Positions 42,588 to 54,304 of a stretch of 64,000 nt of DNA are shown here, piece by piece; the first letter of the stretch is position 1, and every line of letters starts with the position of its first letter. Source of the DNA: Odiellus spinosus. Lineage: Eukaryota; Arthropoda; Arachnida; Opiliones; Phalangiidae. Under the pieces are notes generated by a model, which did no database searches, was not told where the DNA came from, and worked only from the letters and a program-made list of their open reading frames with translations. Position numbers and translations under genes: made by a program. The stretch lies in the NCBI GenBank assembly GCA_963920705.1, contig CAWUCO010000227.1:558001-622000 (forward strand), written 5' to 3'.

Positions 42588-45500
42588 TTTTTCATTTTTC
42601 AAATGAAACTTTTTCATTTTTCAAATGAAACTTTTTCATTTTTCAAATGAAACTTTTTCATTTTTCAATTGAACCTTTTTCATTTTTCAATTGAACCTTT
42701 TTCATTTTTCAATTGAACCTTTTTCATTTTTCAAACGAACCTTTTTCATTTTTCAAACGAAACTTTTTCATTTTTCAAACGAAACTTTTTCATTTTTCAA
42801 ACGAAACTTTTTCATTTTTCGAACGGAAACTTTTTCATTTTTCGAACGGAAACTTTTTCATTTTTCGAACGGAAACTTTTTCATTTTTCGAACGGAAACT
42901 TTTTCATTTTTCGAACGGAAACTTTTTCATTTTTCGAACGGAAACTTTTTCATTTTTCGAAAGAAACTTTTTCATTTTTCGAAAGAAACTTTTTCATTTT
43001 TCGAATGAAACTTTCATTTTTCGAATGAAACTTTTTCATTTTTCGAATGAAACTTTTTCATTTTTCAAATGAAACTTTTTCATTTTTCAAATGAAACTTT
43101 TTCATTTTTCAAATGAAACTTTTTCATTTTTCAAATGAAACTTTTTCATTTTTCAAATGAAACTTTTTCATTTTTCAATTGAAACTTTTTCATTTTTCAA
43201 TTGAAACTTTTTCATTTTTCAATTGAAACTTTTTCATTTTTCAATTGAAACTTTTTCATTTTTCAATTGAACCTTTTTCATTTTTCAATTGAACCTTTTT
43301 CATTTTTCAATTGAACCTTTTTCATTTTTCAATTGAACCTTTTTCATTTTTCAATTGAACCTTTTTCATTTTTCAATTGAACCTTTTTCATTTTTCAAAC
43401 GAACCTTTTTCATTTTTCAATTGAACCTTTTTCATTTTTCAAACGAACCTTTTTCATTTTTCAAACGAAACTTTTTCATTTTTCAAACGAAACTTTTTCA
43501 TTTTTCGAACGGAAACTTTTTCATTTTTCGAACGGAAACTTTTTCATTTTTCGAACGGAAACTTTTTCATTTTTCGAACGGAAACTTTTTCATTTTTCGA
43601 AAGAAACTTTTTCATTTTTCGAAAGAAACTTTTTCATTTTTCGAAAGAAACTTTTTCATTTTTCGAAAGAAACTTTTTCATTTTTCGAACGAAACTTTTT
43701 CATTTTTCGAACGAAACTTTTTCATTTTTCGAACGAAACTTTTTCATTTTTCGAACGAAACTTTTTCATTTTTCGAACGAAACTTTTTCATTTTTCATTT
43801 GAACCTTTTTCATTTTTCAATTGAACCTTTTTCATTTTTCAAATGAAACTTTTTCATTTTTCAAATGAAACTTTCATTTTTCAAATGAAACTTTCATTTA
43901 TCAAATGAAACTTTCATTTTTCAATTGAAACTTTTTCATTTTTCAATTGAAACTTTTTCATTTTTCAATTGAAACTTTTTCATTTTTCAATTGAAACTTT
44001 TTCATTTTTCAATTGAAACTTTTTCATTTTTCAATTGAAACTTTTTCATTTTTCGAATGAAACTTTTTCATTTTTCGAATGAAACTTTTTCATTTTTCGA
44101 ATGAAACTTTTTCATTTTTCAAATGAAACTTTTTCATTTTTCAAATGAAACTTTTTCATTTTTCAAATGAAACTTTTTCATTTTTCAAATGAAACTTTTT
44201 CATTTTTCAATTGAAACTTTTTCATTTTTCAATTGAAACTTTTTCATTTTTCAATTGAACCTTTTTCATTTTTCAATTGAACCTTTTTCATTTTTCAATT
44301 GAACCTTTTTCATTTTTCAATTGAACCTTTTTCATTTTTCAATTGAACCTTTTTCATTTTTCAAACGAACCTTTTTCATTTTTCAAACGAAACTTTTTAA
44401 TTTTTCAAACGAAACTTTTTCATTTTTCGAACGGAAACTTTTTCATTTTTCGAACGGAAACTTTTTCATTTTTCGAACGGAAACTTTTTCATTTTTCGAA
44501 CGGAAACTTTTTCATTTTTCGAAAGAAACTTTTTCATTTTTCGAAAGAAACTTTTTCATTTTTCGAACGAAACTTTTTCATTTTTCGAACGAAACTTTTT
44601 CATTTTTCATTTGAACCTTTTTCATTTTTCAATTGAACCTTTTTCATTTTTCAAATGAAGCTTTTTCATTTTTCAAATGAAACTTTCTCATTTTTCAAAT
44701 GAAACTTTCATTTTTCAAATGAATTTTTTTCATTTTTCAAATGAAACTTTTTCATTTTTCAAATGAAACTTTTTCATTTTTCAAATGAAACTTTTTCATT
44801 TTTCAAATGAAACTTTTTCATTTTTCAAATGAAACTTTTTCATTTTTCAAATGAAACTTTTTCATTTTTCAAATGAAACTTTTTCATTTTTCAAATGAAA
44901 CTTTTTCATTTTTCAAATGAAACTTTTTCATTTTTCAAATGAAACTTTTTCATTTTTCAAATGAAACTTTTTCATTTTTCAAATGAAACTTTTTCATTTT
45001 TCAAATGAAACTTTTTCATTTTTCAAATGAAACTTTTTCATTTTTCAAATGAAACTTTTTCATTTTTCAAATGAAACTTTTTCATTTTTCAAATGAAACT
45101 TTTTCATTTTTCAAATGAAACTTTTTCATTTTTCAAATGAAACTTTTTCATTTTTCAAATGAAACTTTTTCATTTTTCAAATGAAACTTTTTCATTTTTC
45201 AAATGAAACTTTTTCATTTTTCAAATGAAACTTTTTCATTTTTCAAATGAAACTTTTTCATTTTTCAAATGAAACTTTTTCATTTTTCAAATGAAACTTT
45301 TTCATTTTTCAAATGAAACTTTTTCATTTTTCAAATGAAACTTTTTCATTTTTCAAATGAAACTTTTTCATTTTTCAAATGAAACTTTTTCATTTTTCAA
45401 ATGAAACTTTTTCATTTTTCAAATGAAACTTTTTCATTTTTCAAATGAAACTTTTTCATTTTTCAAATGAAACTTTTTCATTTTTCAAATGAAACTTTTT

Positions 45501-46494
45501 CATTTTTCAAATGAAACTTTTTCATTTTTCAAATGAAACTTTTTCATTTTTCAAATGAAACTTTCATTTTTCAAATGAAACTTTCATTTATCAAATGAAA
45601 CTTTCATTTATCAAATGAAACTTTCATTTTTCAATTGAAACTTTTTCATTTTTCAATTGAAACTTTTTCATTTTTCAATTGAAACTTTTTCATTTTTCAA
45701 TTGAAACTTTTTCATTTTTCAATTGAAACTTTTTCATTTTTCAATTGAAACTTTTTCATTTTTCAATTGAAACTTTTTCATTTTTCAATTGAAACTTTTT
45801 CATTTTTCGAATGAAACTTTTTCATTTTTCGAATGAAACTTTTTCATTTTTCGAATGAAACTTTTTCATTTTTCGAATGAAACTTTTTCATTTTTCGAAT
45901 GAAACTTTTTCATTTTTCGAATGAAACTTTTTCATTTTTCGAATGAAACTTTTTCATTTTTCAATTGAAACTTTTTCATTTTTCAATTGAAACTTTTTCA
46001 TTTTTCAATTGAACCTTTTTCATTTTTCAATTGAACCTTTTTCATTTTTCAATTGAACCTTTTTCATTTTTCAATTGAACCTTTTTCATTTTTCAATTGA
46101 ACCTTTTTCATTTTTCAAACGAACCTTTTTCATTTTTCAAACGAAACTTTTTCATTTTTCAAACGAAACTTTTTCATTTTTCGAACGGAAACTTTTTCAT
46201 TTTTCGAACGGAAACTTTTTCATTTTTCGAACGGAAACTTTTTCATTTTTCGAACGGAAACTTTTTCATTTTTCGAAAGAAACTTTTTCATTTTTCGAAA
46301 GAAACTTTTTCATTTTTCGAACGAAACTTTTTCATTTTTCGAACGAAACTTTTTCATTTTTCAATTGAACCTTTTTCATTTTTCAAATGAAGCTTTTTCA
46401 TTTTTCAAATGAAACTTTCTCATTTTTCAAATGAAACTTTCATTTTTCAAATGAAACTTTCATTTTTCAAATGAAACTTTCATTTTTCAAATGA
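42588..46494. repeat. Array zone E: modules with GAATG units and TATC entry signature
   Basis: Modules lie at 42,691-43,072, 43,355-43,846, 44,321-44,636 and 46,075-46,390. Unlike zones B and C, AATTG runs here are entered through short units in which CATTTTTC is CATTTATC (near 43,898, 45,590 and 45,610), and GAATGAAAC units appear in groups of three (about 44,050-44,110) or seven (about 45,805-45,957). GAAAG units are full length (22 bp). An AAATG tract of about 0.8 kb (44,725-45,560) separates two modules. No gene. Confidence 0.9.
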
Positions 46495-49400
46495 AACTTT
46501 TTCATTTTTCAAATGAAACTTTTTCATTTTTCAAATGAAACTTTTTCATTTTTCAAATGAAACTTTTTCATTTTTCAAATGAAACTTTTTCATTTTTCAA
46601 ATGAAACTTTTTCATTTTTCAAATGAAACTTTTTCATTTTTCAAATGAAACTTTTTCATTTTTCAAATGAAACTTTTTCATTTTTCAAATGAAACTTTTT
46701 CATTTTTCAAATGAAACTTTTTCATTTTTCAAATGAAACTTTTTCATTTTTCAAATGAAACTTTTTCATTTTTCAAATGAAACTTTTTCATTTTTCAAAT
46801 GAAACTTTTTCATTTTTCAAATGAAACTTTTTCATTTTTCAAATGAAACTTTTTCATTTTTCAAATGAAACTTTTTCATTTTTCAAATGAAACTTTTTCA
46901 TTTTTCAAATGAAACTTTTTCATTTTTCAAATGAAACTTTTTCATTTTTCAAATGAAACTTTTTCATTTTTCAAATGAAACTTTTTCATTTTTCAAATGA
47001 AACTTTTTCATTTTTCAAATGAAACTTTTTCATTTTTCAAATGAAACTTTTTCATTTTTCAAATGAAACTTTTTCATTTTTCAAATGAAACTTTTTCATT
47101 TTTCAAATGAAACTTTTTCATTTTTCAAATGAAACTTTTTCATTTTTCAAATGAAACTTTTTCATTTTTCAAATGAAACTTTTTCATTTTTCAAATGAAA
47201 CTTTTTCATTTTTCAAATGAAACTTTTTCATTTTTCAAATGAAACTTTTTCATTTTTCAAATGAAACTTTTTCATTTTTCAAATGAAACTTTTTCATTTT
47301 TCAAATGAAACTTTTTCATTTTTCAAATGAAACTTTTTCATTTTTCAAATGAAACTTTTTCATTTTTCAAATGAAACTTTTTCATTTTTCAAATGAAACT
47401 TTTTCATTTTTCAAATGAAACTTTTTCATTTTTCAAATGAAACTTTTTCATTTTTCAAATGAAACTTTTTCATTTTTCAAATGAAACTTTTTCATTTTTC
47501 AAATGAAACTTTTTCATTTTTCAAATGAAACTTTTTCATTTTTCAAATGAAACTTTTTCATTTTTCAAATGAAACTTTTTCATTTTTCAAATGAAACTTT
47601 TTCATTTTTCAAATGAAACTTTTTCATTTTTCAAATGAAACTTTTTCATTTTTCAAATGAAACTTTTTCATTTTTCAAATGAAACTTTTTCATTTTTCAA
47701 ATGAAACTTTTTCATTTTTCAAATGAAACTTTTTCATTTTTCAAATGAAACTTTTTCATTTTTCAAATGAAACTTTTTCATTTTTCAAATGAAACTTTTT
47801 CATTTTTCAAATGAAACTTTTTCATTTTTCAAATGAAACTTTTTCATTTTTCAAATGAAACTTTTTCATTTTTCAAATGAAACTTTTTCATTTTTCAAAT
47901 GAAACTTTTTCATTTTTCAAATGAAACTTTTTCATTTTTCAAATGAAACTTTTTCATTTTTCAAATGAAACTTTTTCATTTTTCAAATGAAACTTTTTCA
48001 TTTTTCAAATGAAACTTTTTCATTTTTCAAATGAAACTTTTTCATTTTTCAAATGAAACTTTTTCATTTTTCAAATGAAACTTTTTCATTTTTCAAATGA
48101 AACTTTTTCATTTTTCAAATGAAACTTTTTCATTTTTCAAATGAAACTTTTTCATTTTTCAAATGAAACTTTTTCATTTTTCAAATGAAACTTTTTCATT
48201 TTTCAAATGAAACTTTTTCATTTTTCAAATGAAACTTTTTCATTTTTCAAATGAAACTTTTTCATTTTTCAAATGAAACTTTTTCATTTTTCAAATGAAA
48301 CTTTTTCATTTTTCAAATGAAACTTTTTCATTTTTCAAATGAAACTTTTTCATTTTTCAAATGAAACTTTTTCATTTTTCAAATGAAACTTTTTCATTTT
48401 TCAAATGAAACTTTTTCATTTTTCAAATGAAACTTTTTCATTTTTCAAATGAAACTTTTTCATTTTTCAAATGAAACTTTTTCATTTTTCAAATGAAACT
48501 TTTTCATTTTTCAAATGAAACTTTTTCATTTTTCAAATGAAACTTTTTCATTTTTCAAATGAAACTTTTTCATTTTTCAAATGAAACTTTTTCATTTTTC
48601 AAATGAAACTTTTTCATTTTTCAAATGAAACTTTTTCATTTTTCAAATGAAACTTTTTCATTTTTCAAATGAAACTTTTTCATTTTTCAAATGAAACTTT
48701 TTCATTTTTCAAATGAAACTTTTTCATTTTTCAAATGAAACTTTTTCATTTTTCAAATGAAACTTTTTCATTTTTCAAATGAAACTTTTTCATTTTTCAA
48801 ATGAAACTTTTTCATTTTTCAAATGAAACTTTTTCATTTTTCAAATGAAACTTTTTCATTTTTCAAATGAAACTTTTTCATTTTTCAAATGAAACTTTTT
48901 CATTTTTCAAATGAAACTTTTTCATTTTTCAAATGAAACTTTTTCATTTTTCAAATGAAACTTTTTCATTTTTCAAATGAAACTTTTTCATTTTTCAAAT
49001 GAAACTTTTTCATTTTTCAAATGAAACTTTTTCATTTTTCAAATGAAACTTTTTCATTTTTCAAATGAAACTTTTTCATTTTTCAAATGAAACTTTTTCA
49101 TTTTTCAAATGAAACTTTTTCATTTTTCAAATGAAACTTTTTCATTTTTCAAATGAAACTTTTTCATTTTTCAAATGAAACTTTTTCATTTTTCAAATGA
49201 AACTTTTTCATTTTTCAAATGAAACTTTTTCATTTTTCAAATGAAACTTTTTCATTTTTCAAATGAAACTTTTTCATTTTTCAAATGAAACTTTTTCATT
49301 TTTCAAATGAAACTTTTTCATTTTTCAAATGAAACTTTTTCATTTTTCAAATGAAACTTTTTCATTTTTCAAATGAAACTTTTTCATTTTTCAAATGAAA

Positions 49401-50391
49401 CTTTTTCATTTTTCAAATGAAACTTTTTCATTTTTCAAATGAAACTTTTTCATTTTTCAAATGAAACTTTTTCATTTTTCAAATGAAACTTTTTCATTTT
49501 TCAAATGAAACTTTTTCATTTTTCAAATGAAACTTTTTCATTTTTCAAATGAAACTTTTTCATTTTTCAAATGAAACTTTTTCATTTTTCAAATGAAACT
49601 TTTTCATTTTTCAAATGAAACTTTTTCATTTTTCAAATGAAACTTTTTCATTTTTCAAATGAAACTTTTTCATTTTTCAAATGAAACTTTTTCATTTTTC
49701 AAATGAAACTTTTTCATTTTTCAAATGAAACTTTTTCATTTTTCAAATGAAACTTTTTCATTTTTCAAATGAAACTTTTTCATTTTTCAAATGAAACTTT
49801 TTCATTTTTCAAATGAAACTTTTTCATTTTTCAAATGAAACTTTTTCATTTTTCAAATGAAACTTTTTCATTTTTCAAATGAAACTTTTTCATTTTTCAA
49901 ATGAAACTTTTTCATTTTTCAAATGAAACTTTTTCATTTTTCAAATGAAACTTTTTCATTTTTCAAATGAAACTTTTTCATTTTTCAAATGAAACTTTTT
50001 CATTTTTCAAATGAAACTTTTTCATTTTTCAAATGAAACTTTTTCATTTTTCAAATGAAACTTTTTCATTTTTCAAATGAAACTTTTTCATTTTTCAAAT
50101 GAAACTTTTTCATTTTTCAAATGAAACTTTTTCATTTTTCAAATGAAACTTTTTCATTTTTCAAATGAAACTTTTTCATTTTTCAAATGAAACTTTTTCA
50201 TTTTTCAAATGAAACTTTTTCATTTTTCAAATGAAACTTTTTCATTTTTCAAATGAAACTTTTTCATTTTTCAAATGAAACTTTTTCATTTTTCAAATGA
50301 AACTTTTTCATTTTTCAAATGAAACTTTTTCATTTTTCAAATGAAACTTTTTCATTTTTCAAATGAAACTTTTTCATTTTTCAAATGAAAC
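46495..50391. repeat. Homogeneous AAATG tract (about 177 identical units)
   Basis: The longest uniform stretch of the array. The 22-bp register is unbroken: text at 46,561, 47,221, 47,881, 48,541, 49,201 and 49,861 (each 660 bp, or 30 units, apart) is identical, and I saw no substitutions. It is bounded on the left by a few 20-bp units after the module at 46,075 and on the right by the TATC entry signature of the next module. This indicates very recent amplification or strong homogenisation. Its true length could be under-assembled. Confidence 0.93.
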
Positions 50392-52507
50392 TTTCATTTT
50401 TCAAATGAAACTTTCATTTATCAAATGAAACTTTCATTTTTCAATTGAAACTTTTTCATTTTTCAATTGAAACTTTTTCATTTTTCAATTGAAACTTTTT
50501 CATTTTTCAATTGAAACTTTTTCATTTTTCAATTGAAACTTTTTCATTTTTCAATTGAAACTTTTTCATTTTTCAATTGAAACTTTTTCATTTTTCAATT
50601 GAAACTTTTTCATTTTTCGAATGAAACTTTTTCATTTTTCGAATGAAACTTTTTCATTTTTCGAATGAAACTTTTTCATTTTTCGAATGAAACTTTTTCA
50701 TTTTTCGAATGAAACTTTTTCATTTTTCGAATGAAACTTTTTCATTTTTCGAATGAAACTTTTTCATTTTTCAATTGAAACTTTTTCATTTTTCAATTGA
50801 AACTTTTTCATTTTTCAATTGAACCTTTTTCATTTTTCAATTGAACCTTTTTCATTTTTCAATTGAACCTTTTTCATTTTTCAATTGAACCTTTTTCATT
50901 TTTCAATTGAACCTTTTTCATTTTTCAAACGAACCTTTTTCATTTTTCAAACGAAACTTTTTCATTTTTCAAACGAAACTTTTTCATTTTTCGAACGGAA
51001 ACTTTTTCATTTTTCGAACGGAAACTTTTTCATTTTTCGAACGGAAACTTTTTCATTTTTCGAACGGAAACTTTTTCATTTTTCGAAAGAAACTTTTTCA
51101 TTTTTCGAAAGAAACTTTTTCATTTTTCGAACGAAACTTTTTCATTTTTCGAACGAAACTTTTTCATTTTTCATTTGAACCTTTTTCATTTTTCAATTGA
51201 ACCTTTTTCATTTTTCAAATGAAGCTTTTTCATTTTTCAAATGAAACTTTCTCATTTTTCAAATGAAACTTTCATTTTTCAAATGAAACTTTTTCATTTT
51301 TCAAATGAAACTTTTTCATTTTTCAAATGAAACTTTTTCATTTTTCAAATGAAACTTTTTCATTTTTCAAATGAAACTTTTTCATTTTTCAAATGAAACT
51401 TTTTCATTTTTCAAATGAAACTTTTTCATTTTTCAAATGAAACTTTTTCATTTTTCAAATGAAACTTTTTCATTTTTCAAATGAAACTTTTTCATTTTTC
51501 AAATGAAACTTTTTCATTTTTCAAATGAGACTTTTTCATTTTTCAAATGAAACTTTTTCATTTTTCAAATGAAACTTTTTCATTTTTCAAATGAAACTTT
51601 TTCATTTTTCAAATGAAACTTTCATTTTTCAAATGAAACTTTTTCATTTTTCAAATGAAACTTTTTCATTTTTCAAATGAAACTTTTTCATTTTTCAAAT
51701 GAAACTTTTTCATTTTTCAAATGAAACTTTTTCATTTTTCAAATGAAACTTTTTCATTTTTCAAATGAAACTTTTTCATTTTTCAAATGAAACTTTTTCA
51801 TTTTTCAAATGAAACTTTCATTTATCAAATGAAACTTTCATTTATCAAATGAAACTTTCATTTTTCAATTGAAACTTTTTCATTTTTCAATTGAAACTTT
51901 TTCATTTTTCAATTGAAACTTTTTCATTTTTCAATTGAAACTTTTTCATTTTTCAATTGAAACTTTTTCATTTTTCAATTGAAACTTTTTCATTTTTCAA
52001 TTGAAACTTTTTCATTTTTCAATTGAAACTTTTTCATTTTTCAATTGAAACTTTTTCATTTTTCAATTGAAACTTTTTCATTTTTCAATTGAACCTTTTT
52101 CATTTTTCAATTGAAACTTTCATTTTTCAATTGAACCTTTTTCATTTTTCAATTGAACATTTTTCAATTGAACCTTTTTCATTTTTCAATTGAACCTTTT
52201 TCATTTTTCAAACGAAACTTTTTCATTTTTCAAACGAAACTTTTTCATTTTTCAAACGAAACTTTTTCATTTTTCAAACGAAACTTTTTCATTTTTCGAA
52301 CGGAAACTTTTTCATTTTTCGAACGGAAACTTTTTCATTTTTCGAACGGAAACTTTTTCATTTTTCGAAAGAAACTTTTTCATTTTTCGAACGAAACTTT
52401 TTCATTTTTCGAACGAAACTTTTTCATTTTTCGAACGAAACTTTTTCAATTGAACCTTTTTCATTTTTCAAATGAAGCTTTTTCATTTTTCAAATGAAAC
52501 TTTCTCA
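50392..52507. repeat. Module pair, duplication copy 1 (3.94-kb spacing)
   Basis: The stretch contains a TATC entry, AATTGAAAC units, seven GAATG units (about 50,620-50,768), a module at 50,885-51,200, a short AAATG tract with a rare AAATGAGAC unit (near 51,527), a second TATC entry, a long AATTGAAAC run, and a compact module at 52,153-52,497. The compact module has an AATTGAACATTTTTC junction where part of a unit is missing. The same order recurs from about 54,305 (copy 2), with cores offset by 3,935 bp (50,885 to 54,820) and 3,959 bp (52,153 to 56,112). Confidence 0.85.
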
Positions 52508-54304
52508 TTTTTCAAATGAAACTTTTTCATTTTTCAAATGAAACTTTTTCATTTTTCAAATGAAACTTTTTCATTTTTCAAATGAAACTTTTTCATTTTT
52601 CAAATGAAACTTTTTCATTTTTCAAATGAAACTTTTTCATTTTTCAAATGAAACTTTTTCATTTTTCAAATGAAACTTTTTCATTTTTCAAATGAAACTT
52701 TTTCATTTTTCAAATGAAACTTTTTCATTTTTCAAATGAAACTTTTTCATTTTTCAAATGAAACTTTTTCATTTTTCAAATGAAACTTTTTCATTTTTCA
52801 AATGAAACTTTTTCATTTTTCAAATGAAACTTTTTCATTTTTCAAATGAAACTTTTTCATTTTTCAAATGAAACTTTTTCATTTTTCAAATGAAACTTTT
52901 TCATTTTTCAAATGAAACTTTTTCATTTTTCAAATGAAACTTTTTCATTTTTCAAATGAAACTTTTTCATTTTTCAAATGAAACTTTTTCATTTTTCAAA
53001 TGAAACTTTTTCATTTTTCAAATGAAACTTTTTCATTTTTCAAATGAAACTTTTTCATTTTTCAAATGAAACTTTTTCATTTTTCAAATGAAACTTTTTC
53101 ATTTTTCAAATGAAACTTTTTCATTTTTCAAATGAAACTTTTTCATTTTTCAAATGAAACTTTTTCATTTTTCAAATGAAACTTTTTCATTTTTCAAATG
53201 AAACTTTTTCATTTTTCAAATGAAACTTTTTCATTTTTCAAATGAAACTTTTTCATTTTTCAAATGAAACTTTTTCATTTTTCAAATGAAACTTTTTCAT
53301 TTTTCAAATGAAACTTTTTCATTTTTCAAATGAAACTTTTTCATTTTTCAAATGAAACTTTTTCATTTTTCAAATGAAACTTTTTCATTTTTCAAATGAA
53401 ACTTTTTCATTTTTCAAATGAAACTTTTTCATTTTTCAAATGAAACTTTTTCATTTTTCAAATGAAACTTTTTCATTTTTCAAATGAAACTTTTTCATTT
53501 TTCAAATGAAACTTTTTCATTTTTCAAATGAAACTTTTTCATTTTTCAAATGAAACTTTTTCATTTTTCAAATGAAACTTTTTCATTTTTCAAATGAAAC
53601 TTTTTCATTTTTCAAATGAAACTTTTTCATTTTTCAAATGAAACTTTTTCATTTTTCAAATGAAACTTTTTCATTTTTCAAATGAAACTTTTTCATTTTT
53701 CAAATGAAACTTTTTCATTTTTCAAATGAAACTTTTTCATTTTTCAAATGAAACTTTTTCATTTTTCAAATGAAACTTTTTCATTTTTCAAATGAAACTT
53801 TTTCATTTTTCAAATGAAACTTTTTCATTTTTCAAATGAAACTTTTTCATTTTTCAAATGAAACTTTTTCATTTTTCAAATGAAACTTTTTCATTTTTCA
53901 AATGAAACTTTTTCATTTTTCAAATGAAACTTTTTCATTTTTCAAATGAAACTTTTTCATTTTTCAAATGAAACTTTTTCATTTTTCAAATGAAACTTTT
54001 TCATTTTTCAAATGAAACTTTTTCATTTTTCAAATGAAACTTTTTCATTTTTCAAATGAAACTTTTTCATTTTTCAAATGAAACTTTTTCATTTTTCAAA
54101 TGAAACTTTTTCATTTTTCAAATGAAACTTTTTCATTTTTCAAATGAAACTTTTTCATTTTTCAAATGAAACTTTTTCATTTTTCAAATGAAACTTTTTC
54201 ATTTTTCAAATGAAACTTTTTCATTTTTCAAATGAAACTTTTTCATTTTTCAAATGAAACTTTTTCATTTTTCAAATGAAACTTTTTCATTTTTCAAATG
54301 AAAC
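52508..54304. repeat. Homogeneous AAATG tract (about 82 units)
   Basis: Uniform 22-bp AAATG units in constant register; text at 52,561, 53,221 and 53,881 is identical. It starts right after the TTTCTC exit signature of the module at 52,153 and ends at the short/TATC entry units of the next module. Confidence 0.92.
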
